From: Candidatus Hartigia pinicola
GTDB taxonomy: Bacteria; Pseudomonadota; Gammaproteobacteria; Enterobacterales; Enterobacteriaceae
NCBI GenBank assembly: GCA_020541205.1
Contig: CP048208.1
Coordinates: forward strand, 558,001-622,000
DNA: 64,000 bases
Reading direction: 5' to 3'
The position numbers were made by a program, and so were the translations under genes. The stretch's first letter is position 1. Every line of letters begins with the position of its first letter. Below the pieces are notes generated by a model. That model saw only the letters and a list, made by a program, of their open reading frames with translations, did not search any database and had not been told where the DNA came from. Shown piece by piece: positions 25,042 through 37,840 of this stretch.

Positions 25042-25070
25042 TTGATAGCTTCTTATTGTATTTCTATAAA
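25042..25070 (+). promoter_or_regulatory. Sigma-70 type promoter for apt
   Basis: TTGATA (25042-25047) and TATAAA (25065-25070) are separated by exactly 17 bases, close to both consensus boxes. Transcription from about 25077 would leave a leader of about 40 bases before the apt ATG at 25117. It may drive the apt-dnaX-ybaB group. Confidence 0.55.
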
Positions 25071-25116
25071 ATCTTAAATAGATTATATTTTATGTTTATT
25101 ATAATTGGTATATATT

Positions 25117-25668
25117 ATGATTGTTAGAGAGAAAAAACTACAGTTAATTCAAGAAAACATTACTTCTATCCCTAATTACCCAAAACAAGGAATACTATAT
25201 CGTGATATTACAACACTTTTAAATAACCCATTTGCTTATCAAGCGAGTATTGATTTATTAGTTGAGTATTGTCAGGCAAGAAAGTTTACTAGAATTGTAG
25301 GTACTGAGGCTCGTGGTTTTCTCTTTGCTGCACCAGTAGCTTTTTGTTTAGGCCTTGGTTTTGTGACGGTTCGTAAACAAGGAAAATTACCGCGAGAAGT
25401 GTTAAGTATAACATATAACTTAGAATATGGACAAGATACTCTTGAAATTCATAAAGATAGCATTCAACCAGAAGACAAAGTATTAGTAATTGATGACCTG
25501 TTAGCAACTGGAGGTACTGTTGAGGCGACAGTAAAACTGATTAAACAACTTGGTGCGAATATTGTTCATGCTGCTTTTGTGGTGAGTTTGCCTTATTTAG
25601 GTGGAGTGGAACGTCTGGAATCAGAAGGAATTAATTCATTTAGTTTAGTTAAATTTCCTAAAAAATAA
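25117..25668 (+). CDS. apt: Adenine phosphoribosyltransferase
   Basis: Apt salvages adenine to AMP using PRPP, in the cytoplasm. I start at the ATG at 25117, which gives 183 residues, exactly the E. coli length; an in-frame TTG at 25105 would add four residues and has no support. Motifs: [13 protein letters not shown] near 20-32, the GTEARGFLF loop at 62-70, the RKQGKLPRE flexible-loop region at about 86-94, and the PRPP-binding [13 protein letters not shown] at 122-134. It is followed 94 bases later by dnaX, the usual enterobacterial order. No defects seen. Confidence 0.97.
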   Translation: MIVREKKLQLIQENITSIPNYPKQGILYRDITTLLNNPFAYQASIDLLVEYCQARKFTRIVGTEARGFLFAAPVAFCLGLGFVTVRKQGKLPREVLSITYNLEYGQDTLEIHKDSIQPEDKVLVIDDLLATGGTVEATVKLIKQLGANIVHAAFVVSLPYLGGVERLESEGINSFSLVKFPKK

Positions 25669-25762
25669 TCTTATTGTCTATTGTTTTCATAATAGATGCA
25701 GTATTAGAATTTAATTTTATGGTAGAAAATATGGTTATCATTTTTAAAAAAAATACATACGT

Positions 25763-27690
25763 ATGAGTTATCAAGTACTTGCTCGTAAGTGGCGTCCTCA
25801 AAAATTTTTAGATGTCGTCGGTCAAACACATATTTTGACTGCACTTTCCAATAGTCTGAAACATCAGAGACTTCATCATGCCTATCTTTTTTCGGGTACG
25901 CGTGGTGTTGGAAAAACAACAATTGCTCGTTTATTTTCTAAAGGCCTTAATTGTGAGATAGGGATTACGGAAACACCTTGCGGAACATGTGTCAATTGTC
26001 AAGAAATTGAACAAGGACGATTTATTGATTTGATTGAAATTGATGCTGCTTCACGCACTAAAGTAGAAGATACTCGAGAAGTATTAGACAATGTTCAATA
26101 CGCTTCTTCTAAAGGTCGTTTTAAAGTTTATTTAATTGATGAAGTGCATATGTTATCACGGTACAGCTTTAATGCATTGTTAAAAACTCTTGAAGAGCCA
26201 CCAGAGCATGTGAAATTTATTCTTGCAACTACGGATCCGCAAAAGTTACCAGTAACGATTTTATCACGTTGTTTGCATTTTCATTTAAAGTTGTTAAATA
26301 TACTTCAAATCAGTAAACAACTTGAGTATATTCTAAATGTTGAAAAAATTGAACATGATAGTTGTGCTCGGGAGCTCATATCATCTGCTGCGGAGGGTAG
26401 TTTACGTGATGCGTTAAGTTTAACTGAGCAAGCTATAGCTATGGGGCAAGGAAAAGTAACGGATGATGTGGTTAGACAAATGTTGGGTACATTAGATAAA
26501 ACACAACCTTTAGCGATCATAGAGGCACTTGTTCGAGAAGATAGTCTTACTGTAATGTCAGAAGTTGAAAACGCAGCAAATCTTGGTGTGCATTGGGAAA
26601 ATTTTCTGATTGAAATATTATCATTGTTACATCGTATTGCAATGATTCAGTTGTTACCTCACATTAAAGAAATAAATGCGTCATCAATAAATGATAGGCT
26701 CAAGGATATTGCGAAAATTATTTCTCCAGATGACCTGCAGTTATTGTATCAAACGTGTTTAGTTGGTCGTAAAGAGCTTCTTTATGCACCGACATGTCGT
26801 ATGGGAGTTGAAATGACTCTATTACGTGCATTGGCATTTCATCCCAAGAATATTATAGAAGATATTACAGATGAAACAGTCGATATTCAACCTAAGAAGC
26901 CAGTTGCCGATGTTGAACCTGCAGAATCAGTCTTACCACGAATGCCAGAGAGAACGATAGTTTTAGAAGACAGTCCTACTTTGCAGCTACTAAAAGCAAG
27001 AGAGTCTTTAAGATTTTCAAAAAGTGAAGATTCTTTAAAAAAAAAAATAAACCAGTTATAGATGCACAGTCTATATCAGGAATGTTAGCAGTCGATCAAC
27101 TATCTGCAGTCACTACTCAGTGTCAAAAAAGTGCTAGAAATCTTTCTTCTGAACATAAACAATCTAAAAAAACTAATTCATACCAAGAGTATTCACAATT
27201 TGTGAATGCTGAACTAAAAAAATCTACCATAACGTCAATAGAAGTTAAAGAGGTGTTAGAATATGAGAAATTCCCTGAGTTAACAGTGAAGATTATTGAG
27301 GAAGGTCGTAAACGAGATAGTTGGTCAGCTGAAATAGCAGAATTAAATCTTACGAAATTAGCTGAACAATTAGCATTAAACTCATATATAGAAAAGATAG
27401 ATAAGTTGCAAATTCTTCTTCATTTACGTCCTGCTCAACGTTATCTTAATAAAAGTACAGCACATGAAGCTTTACAAAATGCATTAAGTCAACGCTATGG
27501 CTACCAACTTACATTAAAAATTATTGAAGATAATGATGCGAAAATAAAAACACCGGTTGAGTGGCGACAAATGATTTATAAAGAAAAATTAGAACAAGCT
27601 CGTGAGTCTGTAATTGCGGATAAAACAATTCAAAAATTGCGCTTAATGTTTGATGCACAGTTGTATGAAGAAAGTATTCGTCCTATTTAA
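25763..27690 (+). CDS. dnaX: DNA polymerase III tau/gamma subunits, full tau needs a -1 shift
   Basis: DnaX is the clamp-loader ATPase; tau also holds the replicase and helicase together. The zero frame (25763-27061) encodes 432 residues: Walker A GTRGVGKTT at 45-53, zinc-module Cys64/73/76/79, DEVH at 126-129 and SRC at 168-170, all intact. It ends with TAG just after an 11-A tract (27037-27047). The -1 frame continues without stop from the tract to 27690 and encodes the tau tail, including the family's PVEWRQMIY, RESVIADKTIQ and EESIRPI segments. A -1 shift at the tract gives about 642 residues (E. coli tau 643), while the unshifted product matches gamma (E. coli 431). In E. coli the roles are reversed. 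Both products could come from ribosomal or polymerase slippage; loss of tau by a frameshift is the alternative. Confidence 0.93.
27037..27075 (+). promoter_or_regulatory. dnaX slippage site and downstream hairpin
   Basis: Eleven adenines (27037-27047) are read in the zero frame as part of TTA AAA AAA AAA ATA. About nine bases later a small hairpin can form, TATAGA (27057-27062) with TCTATA (27070-27075), whose 5' arm covers most of the zero-frame stop. Slippage heptamers plus a downstream stem are the elements of the E. coli dnaX frameshift signal; the stem here is short and A+T-rich. The tract is also ideal for RNA polymerase slippage. Confidence 0.6.
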
Positions 27691-27744
27691 TGCTACAGTT
27701 TTTATGAATAATCCTATCTGTAGTCTTAGTTGTGAGATATAATT

Positions 27745-28074
27745 ATGTTTAGTAAGAATAGTTTGGGTAACATGATGCAGCAAGCTCAAAAAATGCAAAA
27801 AACAATGCAAAAAGTTCAAGAAGAAATTGCTAATCTAGAGGCAACAGGTGAGTCTGGTGCTGGTTTGGTAAAAGTTACAGTTAATGGTTCATATAACTGT
27901 CGCCGTGTTAAAATTGATTCAAGTCTTCTGGAAGATGATAAAGATATGTTAGAAGATTTAATTGCAGCTGCTTTTAATGATGCAGCTCGTCGTATTGAAG
28001 AAATTCAAAAAGAAAAAATGGTTGGCGTTTCAAAGGGCATGCAGTTTCCACCAGGCTTTAAAATTCCATCTTAA
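27745..28074 (+). CDS. ybaB: Nucleoid-associated protein YbaB/EbfC
   Basis: This small dimeric DNA-binding protein is conserved downstream of dnaX in most bacteria. The 109-residue product equals E. coli YbaB. Typical features are the N-terminal [20 protein letters not shown] helix (about 9-28), the GLVKVTVNG strand, [19 protein letters not shown], and a C-terminal glycine/proline-rich end ([11 protein letters not shown]). It begins 54 bases after the dnaX tau stop and is probably in the same transcript. recR, the usual next gene, is missing. Precise cellular role in the family is not firmly known. Confidence 0.96.
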   Translation: MFSKNSLGNMMQQAQKMQKTMQKVQEEIANLEATGESGAGLVKVTVNGSYNCRRVKIDSSLLEDDKDMLEDLIAAAFNDAARRIEEIQKEKMVGVSKGMQFPPGFKIPS

Positions 28075-28081
28075 TGCAAAT

Positions 28082-28103
28082 TTTCCACCAATGAAGGTGG
28101 AAA
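28082..28103 (+). terminator. Hairpin after ybaB
   Basis: Arms TTTCCACC and GGTGGAAA (8 perfect pairs) flank an AATGAA loop, 8 bases past the ybaB stop. It is G+C-richer than the surroundings and well placed for a terminator, but no U-tract follows. It may instead be an RNA-stabilising 3' hairpin, perhaps from a time when recR followed. Confidence 0.5.
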
Positions 28104-30008
28104 TAATAGATATAAATGCCTTTTCGTGCTAAGTTGTAATTAGTGTGGTGCATGAATGTTCGTTTATTTTAGTATTGGTATACTGTAGTAATGTATCGTT
28201 TTTATTTATTTTACTTATAAGATGTTATAAACAAATTGTTTTCAAAGCTTGGTCTTATGTATAGAGAAAGATATACATAATCCTTTTAAGATTCTGTATT
28301 GTTAGAAAGTAGTCTAATTCATTTGACTAAAAGTATTAGTGAGATCTAGTATCTTAGATACATAGAATAATTTTATAGTATTATTTTGCATGAAATAGTT
28401 TTATCGTTATTTAAATATTAATGATTGTTGTAGATAATAATTTCGTACTATTTTTAATAAAAAATAGTTTTAGAAATCATGAGTAATATAACGTTAATTT
28501 CTAACGTAACTATTACGTGTAAACTAAGTTAAATAATATTTAGTAAGCGTGTGTGAAATATGGATTAATGGATCATTTTTTCTTTTGAATTAAATTTTAG
28601 CAGTGCGTAAGAATACTCTATGAGTAGCAAGTATATTTGATGATTCTACTCAAATACTTTAGAGTGATTAACTGCGATATATAGATTGAATCCTCATAGA
28701 AAACACAAAATAATTATTATCATGCATATTAATTATTCAATAGTTAATATATAGAAGATGTGTTTAAATTAGATAAAGAGCTTGAGTATTATGCAAATGA
28801 AAATGATCATTATTGCGTCTCGTGATATTTTCTATCAATATTTTAAGTTGTTTGATTCAAGATGGTGTTAATGCGTTTATTTATTAAAACTAACTTAGTA
28901 TTCATATAACAAATCTTATGCGAAATCTGAGTAAATATTATAATTGAAATAGTGATTAATTATATCACTGAATATCATCTGAATAATCAGAATTAAAACA
29001 ATTATGAATGATGTAAGTTGGTAATGTTTGTTTGAGCCTGTGACGTTACTTTAGTATACTTGTGTTATTTTTAGGTAAATTTTAAATACTATATGAAATC
29101 TCTAAAAAAATAGAAAAGAGGTATTGTACTTGCATGATTTTAAAAATAACAGATTTAAAAAATTTATTATACTGATAATATTGCTATAAAATTTAAATAT
29201 TAATCTTAGTAGATTAATCCTCCAAATATATTTTATGTAAATTATTAAGTCGCTAACATAAATAATGAATATCTATGAGTATACTTTTGATGATTGTTCT
29301 ATAGTAATATTCTATAAATTATATTGACATAAATATCAATAATTTAAGATTTTTTTAACGATTGCATTTACTATTTTATGAAGTTGATCACTTTCTAATT
29401 TTTAAAATATTTACTAATTATAGTGTAAAGTATTGTAGTTAAGTGAAGTCTCATATGTAATTAAGACTATTGCGCTATTAAGGGTTTTATTAATAAAGTT
29501 TTATGGCAATACTGAGATAGTAAAATGCCATGCTTGATTGAGTAGTTTTATTATCATGATGATGTTATTAATTTGTTAAAGAAAACTATGCTATGGCAAT
29601 ATAAGCCATAATAAAATATTATGGGATGAAAACATTTAGACTGATGCGAAGTAACTTAAATACAAATTTATATACTTTTAAATATATTGTAGGAATCTAT
29701 CAGATTCAATCTGTTCTAGTATACAATATTCCGTCTATTTTCTAGTCAATAAATTTTTGATTATTAATTCTTTTTATTTTAAACGTTATTATTTTATTAA
29801 TCTATTTAGGTCAAATACTTCTACGTATTTATGCATGCATTTTGGTATACTTTAATTTGCGAATTACCTATTGTACAAGTTTTTCATGTAGTTTTGTCTT
29901 TTAATTAAAAAAGTATAAACAATGCACTATCGTATGTAATTATGTAATAATTATTATTTTAATTAACATATGTCGTTTGGTCTATGTAAAGGCTTTTTTC
30001 TTTAAATA

Positions 30009-30034
30009 GTTGAATTGTTACTTTTTGCCCCAAT
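30009..30034 (+). promoter_or_regulatory. Candidate sigma-32 heat-shock promoter of htpG
   Basis: GTTGAA (30009-30014) and CCCCAAT (30028-30034) are 13 bases apart. This closely follows the sigma-32 pattern CTTGAA, 13-17 bases, CCCCATnT, and the CCCC run is conspicuous in such A+T-rich DNA. It lies about 57 bases upstream of the htpG ATG, which has an AGAGG ribosome site at 30079-30083. Confidence 0.65.
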
Positions 30035-30090
30035 GTGAATTGCATTGATAAGTGAAAACTACCTAAAACCGATTATATAGAGGTTATACA

Positions 30091-31965
30091 ATGAGTATGA
30101 ATAAACAGGAAACTCGCGGATTTCAATCAGAAGTTAAACAATTACTGCAATTAATGGTTCACTCTCTTTACTCAAATAAAGAAATTTTTTTGCGTGAGCT
30201 TATTTCAAATGCATCTGACGCAGCTGATAAATTGCGTTTTTACGCACTCTCTAAACCAGAACTTTATGAAAATAATAGTGAATTACGCATTCGCATTAAA
30301 GTGGATACAGAGAATAAAACGTTAACAATTTCTGATAACGGAATTGGTATGAGTCGTGATGAAGTTATTGATAATTTAGGGACGATTGCAAAATCAGGAA
30401 CAAAAACCTTTTTAAGTTCCTTGGGTAGTGATCAACAAAAAAATACTCAAATCATTGGTCAATTTGGCGTAGGTTTTTACTCTGCATTTATTGTTGCAAA
30501 TACAGTGACCGTCCAGAGTAGAGCGGCAGGGGCTTCAGTAGATAAAGGTGTTTTTTGGGAGTCATCTGGAGAAGGCGAGTATACAGTCGCTGATATAGAA
30601 AAAATTGAGCGTGGTACTGAAATTGTCTTACATCTTAAAGCTGATGAAAGTGAATTTTTAGATAATGACCGTTTACGCTCAATAATTAATAAATACTCTG
30701 ATCATATTGTACTACCTATTGAAATTGAAAATAAAAATAAAGAAGATGGTACGGTAACATGGGAAGTAATTAACCAAGCAAAAGCATTATGGATGCGCAA
30801 GAAATCTACAATTCTAGATGAAGAATACATTGAGTTTTATAAACATATTTCTCATGATTATGAAAATCCTTTGATATGGGCTCATAATCGTGTTGAAGGT
30901 AAGCAAGAATATACTACTTTACTATATATTCCTTCACAAGTACCTTTTGATCTGTGGAATCGCGAACAACGACATGGTTTAAAATTATATGTTCAGCGTG
31001 TTTTTATTATGGATGATACTGGGCAGTTTATACCGAATTACCTACGGTTTGTACGTGGTGTATTAGATTCAAATGATTTGCCACTTAATATATCACGTGA
31101 AATTTTACAAAATAGCTCATTAATTTCTAGTTTACGTAGTGCATTAACACAACGTGTGCTCAAAATGTTAGAAAAATTAGCGAAATCTGATGCTGAAAAA
31201 TATCAATCTTTTTGGCAGAAATTTGGTTTAGTGATGAAAGAAGGTCCTGCGGAAGATAGCGCGAATAGTCAAGTTATCGCTAAATTATTGCGTTTTGCAT
31301 CGACGCACAATAACACTAGTATACAAAATGTTTCTCTAGAAGAGTATGTGAGTCGGATGATTACAGGTCAAGATAAAATTTACTTTATCACTGCTGATAG
31401 TTATGCAGCAGCACAAAGCAGTCCTCATCTCGAATTATTCCGTAAAATAGGGAGTGAAGTACTACTATTATCTGATCGTATCGATGAATGGATGATGAAT
31501 TATTTATTTGCGTTTAATGGTAAACAGTTTCAATCGGTGAGTAAAGCAGATAAATCACTTGATGCACTTATAGATGAAAATAAAGCTGACCAGAAAGAAA
31601 AAGAAAAACAGCTTCAACCTTTTATTAATCGTGTAAAAATATTATTAGGTGAACGTGTAAAAAAAGTTACACTTACTCATCGCTTAACTTCCACTCCAGC
31701 TATTGTCACGACTAATTCTGATGAAATTAGCACGCAAATGGAAAAATTATTTACTGCGGCGGGTCAATCTACACCAGCGGTAAAATATAACTTTGAGCTA
31801 AACCCCTCACATCCATTAGTTAAAAAAGTACTGCAAGTTGACAATGAGGCACTCTTTGAAGATTGGATTAATATCTTATTAGATCAAGCGCTATTAGCGG
31901 AGCGTGGTACTCTGGAAGATATTAATTTATTCATTCGTAAACTCAATGAATTATTGCTTAAGTAA
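30091..31965 (+). CDS. htpG: Chaperone HtpG (bacterial Hsp90)
   Basis: HtpG is the ATP-dependent cytoplasmic Hsp90. The product has 624 residues, the same length as E. coli HtpG. The GHKL ATPase domain shows [15 protein letters not shown] at about 34-48 with the catalytic Glu and nucleotide-binding Asn, [15 protein letters not shown], and the lid [14 protein letters not shown]. The middle domain retains RVFIMDD and the catalytic-loop sequence [10 protein letters not shown] with its conserved Arg. The C-terminal dimerisation domain is complete, ending LNELLLK. It has a recognisable heat-shock promoter and stands alone because recR is gone and adk is 176 bases away. No defects seen. Confidence 0.97.
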   Translation: MSMNKQETRGFQSEVKQLLQLMVHSLYSNKEIFLRELISNASDAADKLRFYALSKPELYENNSELRIRIKVDTENKTLTISDNGIGMSRDEVIDNLGTIAKSGTKTFLSSLGSDQQKNTQIIGQFGVGFYSAFIVANTVTVQSRAAGASVDKGVFWESSGEGEYTVADIEKIERGTEIVLHLKADESEFLDNDRLRSIINKYSDHIVLPIEIENKNKEDGTVTWEVINQAKALWMRKKSTILDEEYIEFYKHISHDYENPLIWAHNRVEGKQEYTTLLYIPSQVPFDLWNREQRHGLKLYVQRVFIMDDTGQFIPNYLRFVRGVLDSNDLPLNISREILQNSSLISSLRSALTQRVLKMLEKLAKSDAEKYQSFWQKFGLVMKEGPAEDSANSQVIAKLLRFASTHNNTSIQNVSLEEYVSRMITGQDKIYFITADSYAAAQSSPHLELFRKIGSEVLLLSDRIDEWMMNYLFAFNGKQFQSVSKADKSLDALIDENKADQKEKEKQLQPFINRVKILLGERVKKVTLTHRLTSTPAIVTTNSDEISTQMEKLFTAAGQSTPAVKYNFELNPSHPLVKKVLQVDNEALFEDWINILLDQALLAERGTLEDINLFIRKLNELLLK

Positions 31966-32010
31966 TTGATTGAGTTGTTTTTAATTTTGAATAAAATATT
32001 TGTAATTCAT

Positions 32011-32019
32011 TGTTATAAT
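32011..32019 (+). promoter_or_regulatory. Extended -10 element for adk
   Basis: TGT followed by TATAAT forms a perfect extended -10 box (TGnTATAAT). A TTGAAT lies upstream at 31987-31992 but at 21 bases it is too far for a normal -35. Use would give an adk leader of about 115 bases. Confidence 0.45.
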
Positions 32020-32069
32020 GTTATGTTTATAAAAATTAAGTTTAAAAATTTTGTATGTTTTTAAAGTAA

Positions 32070-32795
<726 letters not shown>

Positions 32796-32910
32796 GTAGA
32801 TTTTAAAAAGTAACTTTAAACGTTGTTTTATGTTTTTATTATATAAGTAAATAATAACGTTAGTATATTGCAATATAAAATCAGATGTAATGATTAACAA
32901 TGGAATATTG

Positions 32911-33885
32911 ATGGTGTTAGAAAACAAATATGGTATTTTATTGGTTAATTTAGGAACACCAGAGGCTCCAACAACCTCTGCAACTAAGCGTTATCTTGCT
33001 GAGTTCTTAAGTGATTCTCGTGTCATTGATGTTTTTCGTATTATTTGGAAACCTATTTTATACGGTGTGATTTTACCGTATCGCTCATCAAAAATTGCAA
33101 AATTATATCAATCAATTTGGATGCAAGAAGGTTCGCCATTATTAATTTATGTTTTACGTCAAAAAAATCGTCTTTCTGAATGGTTTCCTGAAATTCCAAT
33201 AGAAATTGGAATGACGTATGGTGCGCCGTTATTAAAACATGCAATAGAGAAACTGATCAATCAAGGTATTACAGAGTTAATTGTGCTTCCTTTATATCCT
33301 CAATACTCATCTACAACAACTGGTGCGGTGTATGATAGTATTTTTTCTATTTTTCGGAAAATACGAACAATACCTTCTTTGCACTTTATTCGTAGTTATG
33401 CAGCACATCCAGCTTATATTCAGGGGTTAGTGAATTCAATTAAAAAAAGTTTTTCTGAATATGGTGAGCCAGATCGATTAATACTTTCTTTTCATGGTAT
33501 TCCTAAACGTTATATTGATTCTGGAGATATTTATGCGCAAGAATGTGAAAAAACCACTTTATTACTTAAAACAGCACTGAACTTTCCTAAAGAACGTGTA
33601 TTAATGACTTATCAATCTAGGTTTACTTGTGAGGCCTGGTTATCACCTTATACAAATAAAATAATACAAACGTTACCTTCTCAAGGTGTAAAATCTATAC
33701 AAGTTATCTGTCCAGGATTTTCTGCAGATTGTTTAGAAACGTTAGAAGAAATTAATCAACAAAATCGATATTATTTTAAAAATAATGGTGGTGAATTTTA
33801 TCATTATATTCCAGCACTAAATGATAGTGATGACAATATTAATTTATTTAGATTAATCTTAAAACGAATCATTTCAATTGATTAA
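32911..33885 (+). CDS. hemH: Ferrochelatase
   Basis: HemH inserts Fe(2+) into protoporphyrin IX, the last step of haem synthesis, at the membrane surface. I choose the ATG at 32911, with GGAA about 6 bases upstream, giving 324 residues (E. coli 320) and beginning [21 protein letters not shown]. An in-frame ATG at 32890 would add seven residues. Motifs: RYLAEFLSD, the substrate-binding [21 protein letters not shown], the catalytic His in LSFHGIP, and the second active-site acidic cluster in [15 protein letters not shown]. It follows adk as in E. coli. A weak all-A+T hairpin (TTTCAATT/AATTGAAA, 33872-33892) overlaps the stop and may help end the transcript. Confidence 0.95.
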   Translation: MVLENKYGILLVNLGTPEAPTTSATKRYLAEFLSDSRVIDVFRIIWKPILYGVILPYRSSKIAKLYQSIWMQEGSPLLIYVLRQKNRLSEWFPEIPIEIGMTYGAPLLKHAIEKLINQGITELIVLPLYPQYSSTTTGAVYDSIFSIFRKIRTIPSLHFIRSYAAHPAYIQGLVNSIKKSFSEYGEPDRLILSFHGIPKRYIDSGDIYAQECEKTTLLLKTALNFPKERVLMTYQSRFTCEAWLSPYTNKIIQTLPSQGVKSIQVICPGFSADCLETLEEINQQNRYYFKNNGGEFYHYIPALNDSDDNINLFRLILKRIISID

Positions 33886-34313
33886 ATTGAAAAGAATATC
33901 ATAAGTAATTGAAATATATGTATGACGAATTCTGACAATTACTAAAAAATTAAAAATCAGTTCCGAAAATGAGATTAACAAAAACAATATTTATGTAATA
34001 TTTTTATATTGTATTATTTATTAAAACTCAATAATTTATTATTATATATATTTATCATTACGATTCTTATGATATTCAAGTGCGAAGTAGTAGGAAAAGT
34101 TCAGCTATCATTATTTCGCTCAAACTTTAAGTAATTAAAACATTAATGCACTTAAAAGAATAGATAAACATGATTAATAAAAATGTAAAATTATTACTAC
34201 AGCAAATTTATAGTATATTGCTGGATTATTATTACTCCAAAGTTACTAAAAACAAATATATTGGAAATACACAGTATGATTAATACTATTCTAAGCGGAC
34301 TTATTCCGCAAAT

Positions 34314-34387
34314 AAAGCGTTAGGTGCTCAGTTGGTAGTATCTAGATATCATATCCGATAATATTGATATACAGGAGTGCTCGAAAA
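34314..34387 (+). pseudogene. Possible decayed tRNA gene
   Basis: The stretch GCTCAGTTGGTAG is exactly a bacterial tRNA D-arm, at the right distance after a 7-base acceptor-like segment. The 3' side of the D-stem (GTAT instead of GAGC) no longer pairs. Further on, TCATA resembles a Met-type CAU anticodon loop, then ACAGG and CTCGAA resemble a T-arm with extra bases. The acceptor ends do not pair. It looks like a dead tRNA of the Met/Ile/Lys D-arm class, but chance similarity cannot be excluded. A hairpin (GCGGA/TCCGC, 34295-34309) lies just before it. Confidence 0.35.
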
Positions 34388-37300
34388 AGAAAATAGTATA
34401 CTTAAAATATTATTTTACTATTGATTGCTGTACATATTCTACTACATCCAAAAATGTATTTTTTTATTTATCTGCATTTGATAACAATTAAAGCTTTTAA
34501 AAAATAACTAAATATTTTCTCAATAAAGATGAAATCAAAGTAAAGTAGAAAATTTAAGTTAAAATAAATATTTGATAACTAGATGGTAGATATGAGTTAA
34601 TGATCTTGCTTTGTGTTTATTAATTAATATCTTGATTTAGTTCACAGGATCAGAATAAAATTACTAAAGTCTTGAGTATATTTTGATATACTATCCGTTT
34701 TATTTATTGCAACAGTACTTAATTGATAGTAAATTAAAGCATTATTTTATTAATTTTAGAAATATGATGCTGTATTCTATGCAAATTTGACAGATAAGAA
34801 TTAGACTATAAATTTTATATTATTGGTATTGACAATAAATATAATAATTGCTAATAAACTCTACTTAATTACTCCATTAAATTTAAAGTACAGTATTTAT
34901 TTTTCTTAGAGAAAAATATAGTATATTGATGTTTAAACAATATTAGAAATAATAAAAATTTTAATATTATACTAACAATAATTAGTGAGTAGTGTCATTT
35001 TTTATGTTTAAAATTATACCATAGTTAAATGATTTTCATTATTAAAACAAAACTTTTATAACTTCATATGCTCTAAAAAAATCAATTCTTATAATTTTTC
35101 AAAATAATGACTTTTAAAATTATTATTTGATTAAATATAATTTATAATATGGACTATTGGTTGACTTTCATACAGATTTCTTGCGTGAATAATTGAAAAC
35201 TACTGAATTCATTTTCTATGTGAACATAAATGAATGATGATTTTCTTTATTTTTATTGTATAGAGAAAGTAAATTTATTATTTTTTTAAATATTTTCGAT
35301 CTGTTTATAATAAATTTATTTTGTGATAATAACATTGTTATTTTATTATTATCGACTAAAATAATAGAGTATATAACATATCTTATACTTACTAAAATTA
35401 AGTTATTTATATTACTATTATTTTAACTGTATGAGATATTTTTCGGACTCAATGTTAATTATTAATAAATTTATTAGTTTTTAAAAACTAAAAAATGTGA
35501 TAGTTAATATGCATTGACACTTTTAATGTTTATAATTTTTATTGTATGTTATAATATGTGCTATAGTTTTTATGAAAAAGATAAAATATTTTTCGAAGGA
35601 TGTTAAATAAGTAAAAGTAATATTATTTTAGTTTTATTAAGCATATTATTTCTTAAAATAAGTATCTAATACTTAAATAAAACAAAGAATAGTATAAAAT
35701 TAGTATTAAATTTTAGTAAAAAAATTAATCTTTTCAATCTTAGTGTTATCTGAGAGCAGTAAAATAATCCTTGAAAACCATACTTACTAAATCTGAATAA
35801 TAAAATCATTTAATTAAATTCGTGCTTTTCATGTCATTTGAAATCTATAAAATCTTTTTTTTAGTCTTTAAAGATATATTAAAAATAAATTTTTTAATAT
35901 ACTTTATTTTAATTATTGCGATTATTCACTATATTTATTCTCATATAAAAACTTAGAAATATTAACAATTATTTCTAAAATAGCTTGATACTTTATGAGT
36001 GTATAAAATATTTTATTGTTACTAACAAAAATATAAAACCTTCAAGAAATATTTCCTTATATTCACATACCTAATGTTATCTTTAAGAATAATATCTACG
36101 TTTCTTGTAAGTTTTTAGCTGTGGTTACATGTAAAGTATATTGTATACTATTGATTACATTAATTAATTTAAATAGCTTAAACTATAAAATATTCAGCTT
36201 AGTTGCGATATATGAAATTAATTTGAGTTATATAGAGAAGTAAAAAAGATTAGTATAAAATTAATACATTATATTTATGAATGAAATTACTTATCTTCAC
36301 ATATAGATTAAGGCAACGTATTTTGAATACATGATCTAAAGCAGAAAAGCTATTCTATATCTATCCGTATTACGCTGATAAATTTTCAGTTCATTTTTTC
36401 TTTATTTATAGATGATTATTTACGTTATACAGGTTATTTACGTCTATTAATTATAGATAATTAAATAATTCTTTAGTGAGTTAAAGTTAAGTAAGTTATA
36501 ACATTCTAACGTTGATCATGTAAGTGAAATATATGGCATGTGCAAGTCAAAAATGTACTAACAGTCAAGAAGTCATAACTAATAAACTCTCATGTAAAAA
36601 AATTTTGAGTAATTTTTAAACATAATGTAGTATTAAGTTAGAAAAGAAAAATTTAAGTATAGGATGCAGATAAAGATTATGACAATTTAGTATCCTTATT
36701 ACTGAATTGTCTACATTTATCATGCTTAAAAGTAAAGCAGCCAGTATGTCACTCAATGACGTTGTTTAGATAAATTCATCAACTATTTTCAAAACTAACT
36801 TAAAATTAGTTATATGTGTTAATAATAGTTAGTTAAAGTATGAATAATAATATTTTTAAAAGGGATATTTTATTTACTAACAATCAAAAAATTAATATTT
36901 CTACAGTGTTCCGTTAAATTATTATGATCATGAATTTTCTAGTTTACTGATAAAATTTTGAGTAAATTATATTCAACCTTAATATCACTTTTGTTATCTT
37001 CGCAAAAACGATTGTAATAAAAATAGAATCATGCTCTGATTCTCTGGAATCACAAGATTAGATTTGGTTAATAATATGATTAGTTAGCTGATATAGCACT
37101 CAGTATTGACTGAAGCCATTAGTTGATATTGCATTTATATTTAATGAGAAGTTTGTTAATTTCTAGAACATCATATCAATCTACTTTTGGATTATAAAAA
37201 ATTACGCAGTTGAAAAGTCATACAAAGAAAATTCAATACAAAACTTAATAACTTATTAGTTTTTAAGATGAACAGTCAAAAGTATATTGTATGATCATTT

Positions 37301-37819
37301 ACTATTTTTTAATGCTTAAATATTATGTGTAATAATATACGCTACCAACTAAATTGTAAACATTTTTAATATATCTATTGTTCTAGCAAAAATCTTGAAT
37401 GATTTGACAACAGATAGAATCATTAATCGTTATTTTATATTAATTATATAACGATAAATATATTTATAAATAATCTTAACCATATAAAGTTTTAGATCTA
37501 AATAGTTGTTCTGAATATCTCATTTTAGAAATATTGGAGGTATTTTTTTATAATTTTATAGTGAATTTTTTTAGTTATAAATTTACTTATAATCAAATAA
37601 TAATATTTTGTTATCTTGATTCTTGGCTCAAGATTAAGTATAATATATTATATTCAATTATAACTTTTTTCTTGAGTTTTCATTTTGAATATAATAACTA
37701 CATTATCATCTGATATGATAAACTTTATTATATAAAATTAGCATTTATAATAACAGGTTATAAGAATGATAAAATAAATTTTACAAAAAATGTGTGGAAA
37801 AAAATAAATGTTCATTGTT

Positions 37820-37840
37820 ATCCTGCGATCATCGTAGGAT
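37820..37840. other. Isolated G+C-richer hairpin
   Basis: ATCCTGCGAT and ATCGTAGGAT pair with one G-T wobble around a single C; realistically the innermost pairs open to a 5-base loop. The outside is flanked by AAATAAAT and ATTTATTT, which also pair, and a T-rich tail follows on the right. It resembles a terminator of a gene that has vanished; no gene precedes it within 3 kb. Confidence 0.4.

Larger units (their letters stand above)
28075..30090. other. Spacer where recR is missing
   Basis: In enterobacteria recR (about 0.6 kb) lies between ybaB and htpG. Here about 2.0 kb separate them and no RecR motif is readable in any frame. The spacer is thus longer than the lost gene plus normal gaps, so extra DNA was probably inserted before decay. 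The right end holds the htpG promoter. Confidence 0.65.
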
